From: a bacterium | Lineage (GTDB): Bacteria > Elusimicrobiota > Elusimicrobia > Elusimicrobiales > UBA9959 | Direction: 5' to 3' | DNA length: 64,000 nt | Assembly (NCBI GenBank): GCA_021811315.1 | Contig: JAJZPF010000002.1 | Location: 159,958-223,957, forward strand | Shown: positions 39,728 to 48,799 of the stretch, piece after piece | Position numbering within the stretch: position 1 is the stretch's first letter | Layout of the letters: each line of letters starts with the position of its first letter | Position numbers and translations under genes: made by a program | Notes under the pieces: model-generated | Told to the model about the DNA's origin: nothing | The model's input: the letters and a program-made list of their open reading frames with translations, nothing else | The model's database searches: none

Positions 39728-41281
39728 TTATATACCGCTCAGTTCTATTCTTGCTTTATCATCGCGGACGCCTATTGTCCCTGGCACGGACACGACCATA
39801 TCCGCGCCAGGCTCATGGACTTCGAGGGAGGCGAAAGGATATGTTCCGTTGCTTAACTCAAAAGGCTGACCGTCCAGCAGGAACTGCGCATGTACGCCCA
39901 CATGGAATCGAAATCCCCGCCGGCCGGATATGGCAGGACGATTTTCAATACGTAGTTTCAATTGAGCGTCATTTATTTCCTTATAATGGATTGAGGGATA
40001 CAAGGTGTCGCCATTATCCAAAGGATACCAGTTGGTCATTCCTACAGGTCCGCCTCTATCGGGCACTTCCAGTTCAATGCCTCCAAGGCTATTATAATCG
40101 GCCAGGGCTTTTTCTTTCTCCGCCGTATACTCGGCAGTGGCGGCATTGCCGATCTCAAGCAATTTGACATAGTCGAATCTGGCCTTCGCCTTGTCTACTA
40201 GCCCCTGACGTTCTGCGTCACTCATTGGATACAACGCCATCAGCAAGTCAGCTGTCGGAATTCCGGACGCCACCGAAGATTTCCAACTCGCCTGCCCGTG
40301 TCTGTCCAGCAGTATGCTTTGTATCGCGCCGGTGGCATAGAACCTTGTTTTACCCAAGGAGTCTATATCCGTGCATAGTTCCATGAATTGAAGCAGGTCC
40401 TTCAATGCGCGCCCGTTATCTCCGGGCATACGGGCAAGGAAATTAATTTCCACATACTGGGCGGTGCCCTCCGACTGTTCCTCCAGATTTTCATTATTTG
40501 TGTCGGCCAGGCCTTCAGAATTGCGGTTTTTCCTTATCGCCACGAACAAGCGGGCAAAGAACGCCGATTCGTTTTGATCTTCAGCCGTAACAGCGGCCGC
40601 CAGCGCCCGCTGTTCAAGTATAGCCATCGCCAATACTTTGCCACTCGGTTCATATCGTTCCGCCGGCAAATGACCGGGGATATCTTTAAAATCCTTTTCC
40701 TGAAAAACATGAAACCGTTCGTGTACAATTAAACCCGCATCGTGTGCGATGCTTTTTGGGGAATCGGAATTGGGGCCGGGCTTGTACATATAAGCGAATG
40801 AATCCACTCCATTTATCAGGAAGTGAAATTTAAACGTAACGTCCATCTGGGTGGTGCCTTCCTTCATCGCGACAGAATACGGCGAGACCGCGATCATGCT
40901 GTAATCCTGCGGAGGGGTAGGATGCTCCAGCAGGAACGAGCGTTCCCCCTTCCGGTAAACCATGATAGGCTGCGCCAAAACCGAATATCCTGGCCAGACC
41001 GGGTTTTTCTTAATCATCTGTTCAAAAGACATCAGGAGCGAGATTCTCGGCTCAGGCAGACTGTTTACATGCTCTCCGATTTCAGGAGGCTGCCGCTGTA
41101 TGCGCGCTACGGGCTCCGGGATATTCCTGCTGTTTTTTTCAAAAACGGGAATGGAGGTGTCGAACCCGCCGTCCCCTACGGCATCCCGTAGGTCGGACGG
41201 AACAATATTATGCGGCCGCGTGTAGACGAACACGCCCGCTATCAGGGTCAAAAAGCCGGCTAATACTATTTTCGCATTCAT
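39728..41281 (-). CDS. Secreted HExxH metallopeptidase-like protein with PSDLRDAV tag
   Basis: N-terminus GVFVYTRPHNIVPSDLRDAVGDGGFDTSIPVFEKNSRNIPEP; HERFH motif. Confidence 0.65.
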   Translation of the reverse strand: MNAKIVLAGFLTLIAGVFVYTRPHNIVPSDLRDAVGDGGFDTSIPVFEKNSRNIPEPVARIQRQPPEIGEHVNSLPEPRISLLMSFEQMIKKNPVWPGYSVLAQPIMVYRKGERSFLLEHPTPPQDYSMIAVSPYSVAMKEGTTQMDVTFKFHFLINGVDSFAYMYKPGPNSDSPKSIAHDAGLIVHERFHVFQEKDFKDIPGHLPAERYEPSGKVLAMAILEQRALAAAVTAEDQNESAFFARLFVAIRKNRNSEGLADTNNENLEEQSEGTAQYVEINFLARMPGDNGRALKDLLQFMELCTDIDSLGKTRFYATGAIQSILLDRHGQASWKSSVASGIPTADLLMALYPMSDAERQGLVDKAKARFDYVKLLEIGNAATAEYTAEKEKALADYNSLGGIELEVPDRGGPVGMTNWYPLDNGDTLYPSIHYKEINDAQLKLRIENRPAISGRRGFRFHVGVHAQFLLDGQPFELSNGTYPFASLEVHEPGADMVVSVPGTIGVRDDKARIELSGI

Positions 41282-41389
41282 AATGGCATCTCCACATATG
41301 TCTTTCTGATATATATATCATATGGCCCGGCAGCGACTTATTAAAGTGCCACTTGGCCCAATAAGGCCAACCCAAATAGCCCATATCTC

Positions 41390-41407
41390 TTTACCGTTTC
41401 TTAACCG
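41390..41407 (-). promoter_or_regulatory. Direct repeat TTTACCG-N4-TTAACCG (variant copy)
   Basis: 11-bp period; about 110 bp upstream of the 41281 start. Confidence 0.35.
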
Positions 41408-41468
41408 TATGGGCACGATGCAACCTGGACTTTCTATGTATCAGTTCGCTTTTTTTGAAACATGGCGT

Positions 41469-42434
41469 TTATATTCTCTTGTCCTTGACCAGCCGCCAAT
41501 AATGGAAGCCCAAAGCAGTAAGTTTGCAGGCTTTGGATTCCATTGCGGCAAAATACATGTAGGGAGTATCAACGGGCACAACCAGCCCTACGCTCTGGAA
41601 CTTTTGAAGGTCTTTAAAAATACTAATGTTCTCCTTCTTTGCATAAGGTTCCTTTACCTCATGTTTTATTTCCTTCGTATTCGTGTCCTCATACGAAGGG
41701 TTCAGCTGGAAATCGTGCTGAGGTTCGGGGAAATACTCTGTTATCTTTCTTAAGGTTTCCAGCGGAACCTGCGGCTGAATGGTGCGTAGCGAAGTGAACC
41801 TGGTAACATTCGTTTTAAACACAGGGCGCTGTTCCCAGGCCCCAAGTGCCTGGTCTATGTAGGCATACACCCCGCCAGGGGAAATATGCCCGCGCAGGTC
41901 GGCAGCGCCGCCTTGCAGGGCGTCGATCAACAAATTTGTGAAGACGCCGTGTCCGTTCACTTCCACCGAAGCTTCATCGCTTTTGCTTGCTGTCAGTATA
42001 GAGGTCCCCTCTTTGAGATGGGACACGGGGAAGCTGCTGCCAAGCGAGCCCATGGCTCCCGAATGGCAGCAATCAAGAATGATTATTTTGTCCTTAACTT
42101 TGGAGTCGTTGGAGATGGTAAGGATATCATGCATCGAGATCCCTTCATCGTACTTCTGGTAGTCCGGCGTTACCAGGTAGCCCCCAAGGTCGGTTAAGGC
42201 GCCATGGCCAGAGAAGTAAAGAAGCACTATGTCGCTGTCTCCCGAAAAAAGTTCGGTTATCATTCCCTTTAAGCTTGCCCTTGTCTTTACATCTGTTTCA
42301 AGCCTTACATCAAAGTTGGGCGAGCCATCCCCATGGGTTGCAAGCGTTGTTGCTACGGCGGATGCGTCATTGATACAACCGCGCAGAGGGGCGCCCTGGT
42401 AATTATTAATTCCTACAGCCAGTGCTTTTCTCAT
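41469..42434 (-). CDS. Caspase-like (C14) protease with C-terminal extension
   Basis: AVGINNYQGAPLRGCINDA, YFSGHGA (His), IILDCCHSGAMGS (Cys); ATGA overlap with the TIR gene. Confidence 0.9.
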   Translation of the reverse strand: MRKALAVGINNYQGAPLRGCINDASAVATTLATHGDGSPNFDVRLETDVKTRASLKGMITELFSGDSDIVLLYFSGHGALTDLGGYLVTPDYQKYDEGISMHDILTISNDSKVKDKIIILDCCHSGAMGSLGSSFPVSHLKEGTSILTASKSDEASVEVNGHGVFTNLLIDALQGGAADLRGHISPGGVYAYIDQALGAWEQRPVFKTNVTRFTSLRTIQPQVPLETLRKITEYFPEPQHDFQLNPSYEDTNTKEIKHEVKEPYAKKENISIFKDLQKFQSVGLVVPVDTPYMYFAAMESKACKLTALGFHYWRLVKDKRI

Positions 42435-42841
42435 TTATTTTTCCCCTCTTGCATTACCTGCTTTATTGCGGAGGCTATCGCGTCCCAGTCCCAGTTGATA
42501 GTTCTGTTTCTCGGCAGGCCGTCCGGGAGGGTGCTGTTGGTGTCCGCTCCTCCCACATATACTCCAAAAACCGGAACGGAGGCCGAGTTGGCAAATCTTA
42601 TCTCTTTGGTAACACCCGTCGCCGACGCCATGCTTTTGCCGCTAAGTACCACTACGAAGTTGCATTTGCTTATCTTCTCTTCTATGATCCCTTCCCATTG
42701 AGCCTGAGGTAAAGAGGATTTTGACGACCAATCCTCAAAACTGAACGGGGTCTTCTTGTTTTTTGACTGGCCCACGAAGAAAATCTTTTCATCTTCGTTG
42801 TTGTCAATATCAAAGCTAACGAAACCTCTGGGATCTGCCAT
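42431..42841 (-). CDS. TIR-like domain protein (MTH538/DUF1863 type, ThsB-like)
   Basis: FVSFDIDNNEDEKIFFVGQSKNKKTPFSFEDWS...IEEKISKCNFVVVLSGKSMASATGVTKEIRFANSASVPVFGVYV; start reassigned to 42841 behind aaggaga SD. Confidence 0.8.
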   Translation of the reverse strand: MADPRGFVSFDIDNNEDEKIFFVGQSKNKKTPFSFEDWSSKSSLPQAQWEGIIEEKISKCNFVVVLSGKSMASATGVTKEIRFANSASVPVFGVYVGGADTNSTLPDGLPRNRTINWDWDAIASAIKQVMQEGKNK

Positions 42842-42929
42842 GATCTGTCTCCTTATATTCCTGATCTGTTTGCCATCTTCTATAACTAGTATACAAACCC
42901 AACCCGACAACGTAGTGTCGGGTTCATTT

Positions 42930-43229
42930 CGGGCTGGATTTCACCTTGGCCGTCCAAAAAACCTCAGAAATGTAGCCGACCTTGAAGCCAATTGAGGGTT
43001 TTAATGTGCCGTTCTTTCCCCCGCCTACGTTATCCAGGTCAATATCGGTTGCCTGTAAAAAATACTATACATGATCCCGGTGTGAGTCTCCGCGCACTCG
43101 TCGGTAGTGTAAAGCATCCCGGCGGAAATTACAGGGGCCACAAAAAGCGTCGTGTCTGACTAAAAGTTCTCAGCGAAGGCGACACCTGTTAAACCTAGCA
43201 TAACTGCCGTCATCATTATTCTTTTCATA
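42930..43229 (-). pseudogene. Decayed secreted-protein gene
   Basis: MKRIMMTAVMLGLTGVAFAENF*SDTTLFVAPVISAGMLYTTDECAETHTGIMYSIFYRQ, then +1 frame ATDIDLDNVGGGKNGTLKPSIGFKVGYISEVFWTAKVKSSPK*: one in-frame stop and one frameshift. Confidence 0.65.
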
Positions 43230-43294
43230 GCTTTTTTCCATTATATCTCGCCTGTCGTTTGCGAAGACTGCCGGATATCACTCACCTTCCTATG

Positions 43295-43402
43295 GTTATA
43301 GTTTACGGCATTCCCCGTGCGTTCTGAAGTGTCCTTGGGGCAGCATTTCTTAATTAAACAGCCTAGTGCCAGGGCCTAAATAAATTTACCGTTCCTTTAC
43401 CG
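43295..43402 (-). promoter_or_regulatory. Conserved upstream module (copy A)
   Basis: CGGTAAAGGAACGGTAAA direct repeat 85 bp upstream of GTAAACTATAACC. Confidence 0.45.
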
Positions 43403-43504
43403 GGGTCGGAATAAAGCAGTTCCCAACCTGAAGCCGCTTCAGGACCTTTAGCGCGGAAGATCTGCGGTATTTAGTGAAATTTTAAACCAAAGCGTAATCC
43501 AGGT

Positions 43505-44117
43505 TTAGGTGAGGGTCAAAACAGCGCCCTTTCGATCAGGCGTACGGGGCAGGAAGTCCATCGCGGCGCACTCCATCCACGTCAACGAGACCGAGATAGA
43601 TATTTTAAAGGGAACCGGCACCGCCATAGTGCACAATCCCCAATCCAACGCCAATAACGCCATCAGTATCGCCGACATCACCGCCATGGCCGCCAAAGGG
43701 ATACTGGTCGGACTCGACACCGACGCGATGACCATGAACATGATGGAAGAAGTCCGCGCGCCCTCTGGCTGCGGCATCTGAAGCGGGATCCGTCGCAGGG
43801 TTTCATGGAAGCGGCCAATGCGCTGCTTATTAACAACGCCAAAATAGCCAGCCGCTTCTTCGGGGACTCGGCGAGCTCAGGGAAGGCTTCGCCGCCGACC
43901 TCGCGATAATAGATTATCTCCCCCCCCCCCCACACCGATGGACGCCTCAAACTTCGCCGGACACCTGATCTTCGGGATCAGCCAGAGCACGGTGGACACC
44001 ACCATCGCCGCCGGCAGGGTGCTGATGGAAGGCAGGAAGCTGAAATTAAATATCCACGAGGAAGAGGTCTCCGCCAAATCGCTGGAGCTGGCGGCGAAGC
44101 TTTGGGAAAAATTCTAG
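43505..44117 (+). pseudogene. Frameshifted partial duplicate of the SsnA-like amidohydrolase (3' half)
   Basis: IAAHSIHVNETEIDILKGTGTAIVHNPQSNANNAISIADITAMAAKGILVGLDTDAMTMNMMEEVRA parallels 32620-32825; frame breaks follow, including a 12-C run at 43920-43931. Confidence 0.9.
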
Positions 44118-44333
44118 GCACTAGCAGTATCGACCACATAACAGGAGAATCTGGGCGCGCAGCACCACTAGAGCATTTAGTAGCAATGCTGACACGGCTA
44201 TCCATAATCCAAGCCGGGTGTATATGTTTAATTTTTTAATTGGTGGTTCTCCTGTGCCCTTTTTTGAAGCTCGATCGCTGCGGCGAACATACCGGGGTCA
44301 TATGGAAAAAAGAAGGCACCTTTTCCCCCAGAC

Positions 44334-44903
44334 TTACGGAAGAGAAGACCATGGCCCTGCTGTTGCCCTCAGCACCTTACGCCTCTGCGGCTCGTCGCTC
44401 TTAAGCTCCTTGCCGGCCAGCAGATTCTCTATGGTCGCCTCGGTCACGCTGGAAGGATAGCTGAAAGCCGCCACGCGGCTGTTTTTGTCTATCAGTACCG
44501 TGCGCGGTGTGCCGAAAACATTAAAACTCTTAAAGACCGCGCCGGCCTCGGCGGCCACATTGCCGCTCATTGCATGAATTTTTAGGAATTTGCGCACGGC
44601 GGCCTCGTTCTCCTTGGACACCGATAGAAAAATCACCGGTTTATCTTTGAATTTAGCGGCCAGTTCATTCAGATGTGGGATGTTCTCCACACAGGGGTCA
44701 CAGAATGTCGCCCAGAATTCCATAACCACGGCCTTTCCCTTCAATTCCTCCCATCCCTTCATGGTCGTAATGTCGCCATTAATTATCTTTTTCAGGACCA
44801 CCTGCGGAGCCAACTGGCCCTGTTTGGCCACAGCGGGCCTCTCCGCCGGCCTGCCGGCTGCGGTAAGAGCGAGAGGAAACAGCAGTAAAAATATTATTCT
44901 CAT
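44334..44903 (-). CDS. TlpA-like thioredoxin-fold protein
   Basis: VVMEFWATFCDPCVENIPHLNEL (CxxC), signal peptide. Confidence 0.85.
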   Translation of the reverse strand: MRIIFLLLFPLALTAAGRPAERPAVAKQGQLAPQVVLKKIINGDITTMKGWEELKGKAVVMEFWATFCDPCVENIPHLNELAAKFKDKPVIFLSVSKENEAAVRKFLKIHAMSGNVAAEAGAVFKSFNVFGTPRTVLIDKNSRVAAFSYPSSVTEATIENLLAGKELKSDEPQRRKVLRATAGPWSSLP

Positions 44904-44940
44904 GTGAGTTCCTGAATTTCGGGGGCAGTATACAGAATCA

Positions 44941-45861
44941 CTATTTACTAATGCGTATACTGTCGCCGGAACTCCCGCCTAAAATTATTTCGGCACTGGG
45001 CATGTTGTACGTAATGGCGCCAAAATGCTCCAGCACATCATTTCCTATAAGGCCTTTTTCGATCGGTCCGTTGTCGTCGCTGTCGGAATCCGGCACAAAA
45101 AATGAAACCCGCCCTAGTTTTAGTTCGTCAAATTCAAATTTTTCAAACATATACTCTTTGCCTGGAACTCCATTCCACTCTTTTGCGCGGGTGGGTGTGC
45201 TTTTATATATGCCCCAACCGTCCGCAAATTTCCTTGGAACCATAAAGTTATTCGCTCCGCTGTCCAAAAGAAACGTGCCTATAAGGCCGTTCCAGGATAA
45301 ATTCAGGCAAACTTTCGCTTTGCTTAGGCATGATTTATCCATCTTTAAAATAACGCGTTTATCGGCCGCTTCAAGATTTTGTTTTAAAAAAACAAGTCTT
45401 TTGCCCTTATAGTCTATCTCAAATACCTGCTGCTTCAGATTGCGCAAAGAAATTAATCCATCAGCTGCTACTCCATCGTATTTAAGGCTATTTCCTTTTA
45501 TATCAAGGGTTTCATTCCATGGCATTGCCTGGTTATAAAGTTCCAATTCTCCTATTGTGAGCGTGCTCACAAATATAGAAATCACTCCGGATTTGATTTC
45601 CGTGGTGCTGACGTTCAGTGAAAGATTACCGGACTCATCCATAAAATCGACGCCAGCTTTTTTTGCGAATTCCAAGTCGAGTGCTCCGATATCGGCTCCT
45701 GTATCCAGAAGGAACAATCCTTTTGTTCCATTCACGGAAGCTTCTAGATAAAAGTGCGAATGCTTTTTCATTAAGGGTATAACGGAAATGATGTTTTCTC
45801 CGGCCAATGATATTTGCGCTAACAAAAACGGAAGGATAATATAAATAATAGTCTTAAACAT
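44941..45861 (-). CDS. Secreted retropepsin-like aspartyl protease with two D(T/S)GA half-sites
   Basis: FLLDTGADIGALD and FLLDSGANNFMV. Confidence 0.75.
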   Translation of the reverse strand: MFKTIIYIILPFLLAQISLAGENIISVIPLMKKHSHFYLEASVNGTKGLFLLDTGADIGALDLEFAKKAGVDFMDESGNLSLNVSTTEIKSGVISIFVSTLTIGELELYNQAMPWNETLDIKGNSLKYDGVAADGLISLRNLKQQVFEIDYKGKRLVFLKQNLEAADKRVILKMDKSCLSKAKVCLNLSWNGLIGTFLLDSGANNFMVPRKFADGWGIYKSTPTRAKEWNGVPGKEYMFEKFEFDELKLGRVSFFVPDSDSDDNGPIEKGLIGNDVLEHFGAITYNMPSAEIILGGSSGDSIRISK

Positions 45862-45944
45862 AAGCGTTAGCCCTCCACCTTAAAGAATTCATAATCGTTT
45901 GCATAAGCTACCAAATTCGGCGTTCCATGCCGTTTATAGAGGAG

Positions 45945-46029
45945 AGGGGACGATGATTCCTAAATTACTAATTATCAACAATCAACCGACAACTGTTAGT
46001 TATTAGGAATTTAGGAATCAGCGTCCCCT
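45945..46029. repeat. 85-bp palindromic intergenic repeat, copy 2
   Basis: Same length and near-identical to 39557..39641. Confidence 0.85.
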
Positions 46030-46366
46030 AAATACGATACTATCCCGCTTTCAGCGCGCTCTGAATGCCTTCCAGAAATTCTGCCACACCTTGGCGTTCT
46101 ATATCCGCCAGCGTTTTCTAGTCTGGCCGGGCTAAGCACATTGGCCTTTGTTCACTCCCCGTATCGTTCTACGGCCGCTTAATAATCGCAGTATTTATTC
46201 TTACCCTTAAGATCCAGCGCGGAGGAATTAAAGAACACACTGCCATATAGCTCTTTCGCGGACTTATCGGCTATGTAGATAAATCCACCCTCGTTGGTGA
46301 CCAATTCCGGGAGCTGAAAAGCTGGACTCTCCCGTCCCAATCTGGTAACCGCTTTCAATTACTATG

Positions 46367-46473
46367 GCTATATTCTATGCTATCCCTGGCGCCTCTTGAA
46401 GTGTCCTTGGGCCCGCTGTATTAAAGCAAACGGCCTAACGCCGGGCCTAGACAACTTTACCGTGCCTTTACCG
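46367..46473 (-). promoter_or_regulatory. Conserved upstream module (copy B)
   Basis: TTTACCGTGCCTTTACCG direct repeat 84 bp from a TATAGC box; shares GTCCTTGG and GGCCTA..GCCGGGCC core. Confidence 0.4.
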
Positions 46474-46476
46474 TAA

Positions 46477-46507
46477 AAAAGCCCGCGTACCGAACGCGGG
46501 CTTTTTT
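46477..46507. terminator. Bidirectional terminator
   Basis: aaaaaaGCCCGCGTaccgAACGCGGGCtttttt. Confidence 0.85.
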
Positions 46508-46522
46508 AACATATAACAAGTC

Positions 46523-47218
46523 CTAATTTACAGGTGTCTTCCCTTCCACACAAACACTGGTGTTAGCCTTCCCGTTCGCCTTGACCACTTCATAAAGCGT
46601 CTTTGAATCCGCTTTGGACAGCCTTATGCAGCCGTGGGAGGCTGGCTTGCCCAGCAGCCATTCGGCTTCGGTACCGTGCAGCGCTATGTTGCCGTTAAAG
46701 AAGACCGAATTAGGCATAGGCGCGTTATTGTAAAGAGTCGAGTAATGCATCGCCTGTATAAAATCCGGGGCGAAGCACTTGCCGCTGCCGGGCGTGGCGA
46801 ACTTGGGCGCGAGGCCGGAGGAGATCTTGAAAACCTTGCTGAACTTGGGCGCCTCTACGCTTAGCCGCTGCGCTCCCAAGTCTATCTTAACGCGCACTAA
46901 AGCCTGCTTGGCCTTGGAGCTGTCGATGACGTAGCGGGACTCGTCGGACAGGCCGAACACAAGGCCGACTTCCTCCGGAGTATGTTCGTCTATAAATCTA
47001 TCAGGGTCGGCGGCGGCTTCCGCGCGCAGCGCTTCCAGGTCCGCTTCAGCCGCGGCTTCCGCCGAGCCGGAGATCTCGGAACCGTCTATGCGCGGCAGGC
47101 TTGCCGGCGGCAGCGAGGCCGCGCCCGAAGCGCTATTAAGGCCGGGCAGGTCAAAAGCGAAACCTGAGGACGCGAAAGAGAGCAAGGCCGCTACTAGAAT
47201 GGTATTAGGCGTTTTCAT
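46523..47218 (-). CDS. L,D-transpeptidase (YkuD family)
   Basis: IALHGTEAEWLLGKPASHGCIRLSKAD. Confidence 0.92.
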   Translation of the reverse strand: MKTPNTILVAALLSFASSGFAFDLPGLNSASGAASLPPASLPRIDGSEISGSAEAAAEADLEALRAEAAADPDRFIDEHTPEEVGLVFGLSDESRYVIDSSKAKQALVRVKIDLGAQRLSVEAPKFSKVFKISSGLAPKFATPGSGKCFAPDFIQAMHYSTLYNNAPMPNSVFFNGNIALHGTEAEWLLGKPASHGCIRLSKADSKTLYEVVKANGKANTSVCVEGKTPVN

Positions 47219-47358
47219 TACTATTATTCAATCAAAAATAGTACTAAAGCCGTATGAGCCGAAAGTACCTCTAAAAGACGCCTTTTGGCCTCCCAGATAT
47301 AGGTCCATCGTTATGGGGGCGTGTGTAAAACTCCGCAGGGCAGGGGTACACTCTACTT

Positions 47359-48483
47359 TTATTCCCCCTTGTAAGCTGCGGTCATTCTCTCCGGTGAAAC
47401 CACCTTGTAACCGTTCTCCGCCAGCCATTTAACAAGTCTCTTCGCGGCGGTGCGGCTTTGCGAGTGGATGTCGTGCATCAGCACGATACCCTTGCCGCGC
47501 TGCTTTATGAGAGAGGTAGTCTTCAGGAAAAGTTCTTCAGGGTCTTTTGTTGACCAGTCCAGAGTGTCAATGGTCCAGCCGACCGGAACCAGTCCCAGCT
47601 TAATGTCTATCGCTTTCAAGGCCTCCGGGGAAATTATGCCGTAAGGAGGCCTGAAGAAAACTGGTTTCCGCCCGACAGCGGCGGCTATGGACGCACTGAC
47701 TCCGCCAAGTTGGTCCAGGGTTTCCTCTGTGGAAAGGGCCGTAAACGGCTTGCCTGACCCAGTGGCATGGTTATAGCCGTGCACGGCGACCGAGTGCCCG
47801 TCCAACGCGGTCCGCTTTACAAGTTCTTTTCCATTCGGCCCCAGCTTAGAACCGAGCACGAAGAACACGGAAGACGCGCCCGCGTCTTTCATCGCGGAGG
47901 AGACCTCTTCCGTCAATTGACCCGGCCCGTCGTCGAAAGTTAGAATAACTTCGCCTTTTTTCAGGAAGCCGTCGTACTGCACCAGGAAAGGCACACTATT
48001 TTTGACGTAATTTATCTGGCAATACCCCAGCTTTATAGGCACACCGCGCATTTCCATGGAATGAGGCTCGTTACCCCTGGAAAAACCGAAAACAGAACTA
48101 AGCTCGGCCAGCACCCCCCGGGAGATCTCCCCGTTCTTACGCGTAAGCCCTGAATCAAGTACCTCGCGGGAAAAGCCTGTTTTCCTTTCTATAAGCATCC
48201 CCACTGCCTCCAGCCTGCCGCGCAGATATTGCCCCGAAGCCGAAACTTCCAGGAATACAGGACTATCCTGCCGGGCAGAATAGGCTACGTTGGAATAGAC
48301 TTTCAACGCCGAATAAATTTCATAATATTCCGCCTTAAGCGAGTCCAGGTCGGCCGAAGGCGCAGGAACAGAAGGGACCTCAACGACTGAAGGCTCCTTG
48401 GGCGACCGCAATTCCAGAGCGGAAAGTGAAAAAAAAGGAAAAAGAGAAACTATCGAAACCAGGAAGAATGATTTTATATTCAT
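47359..48483 (-). CDS. Secreted polysaccharide deacetylase (NodB domain)
   Basis: VILTFDDGPGQLTEEV, HSVAVHGYNHATG, FFRPPYGI. Confidence 0.92.
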   Translation of the reverse strand: MNIKSFFLVSIVSLFPFFSLSALELRSPKEPSVVEVPSVPAPSADLDSLKAEYYEIYSALKVYSNVAYSARQDSPVFLEVSASGQYLRGRLEAVGMLIERKTGFSREVLDSGLTRKNGEISRGVLAELSSVFGFSRGNEPHSMEMRGVPIKLGYCQINYVKNSVPFLVQYDGFLKKGEVILTFDDGPGQLTEEVSSAMKDAGASSVFFVLGSKLGPNGKELVKRTALDGHSVAVHGYNHATGSGKPFTALSTEETLDQLGGVSASIAAAVGRKPVFFRPPYGIISPEALKAIDIKLGLVPVGWTIDTLDWSTKDPEELFLKTTSLIKQRGKGIVLMHDIHSQSRTAAKRLVKWLAENGYKVVSPERMTAAYKGE

Positions 48484-48581
48484 ATTTTTCTCACACCGCT
48501 ACATTTTTATCTCATCGGATCTTTGTGGCCGCTGCGGGAAACTCGGATTTACCGCCTTTACTGCTATACCGACTTCTTCTG

Positions 48582-48689
48582 GTTATAGTTTACGGGATAA
48601 TTCCACGCTCTAAAAATGTCCTTGGCACCTAATTTTTCGATTAAATGGTCCATTGGCTGGTCCCAAACAACTTTACCGTTGCTTTACCG
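48582..48689 (-). promoter_or_regulatory. Conserved upstream module (copy C)
   Basis: CGGTAAAGCAACGGTAAA direct repeat 85 bp upstream of GTAAACTATAACC. Confidence 0.45.
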
Positions 48690-48799
48690 AACACAAAAAA
48701 AGATCCATCTCCCGAAACCTCATCGGGATTTTTAGCGTAATAATTAGTATATTGGTGAACTGAAAGATACCGCAACATACTGCGGTTCGCGGGAGAATT

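Noticed and set aside
43920-43931. 12-C homopolymer as a phase-variation switch
   Set aside because: Lies in an already frameshifted partial ssnA copy; the intact parent has only a short C-run, so mutational expansion is the simpler explanation.
46060-46400. Possible pilin-like pseudogene (minus strand: PELVTNEGGFIYIADKSAKELYGSVFFNSSALDLKGKNKYCDY*)
   Set aside because: A coherent peptide, but too short and without a start or recognisable pilin N-terminus, so not listed as a feature.
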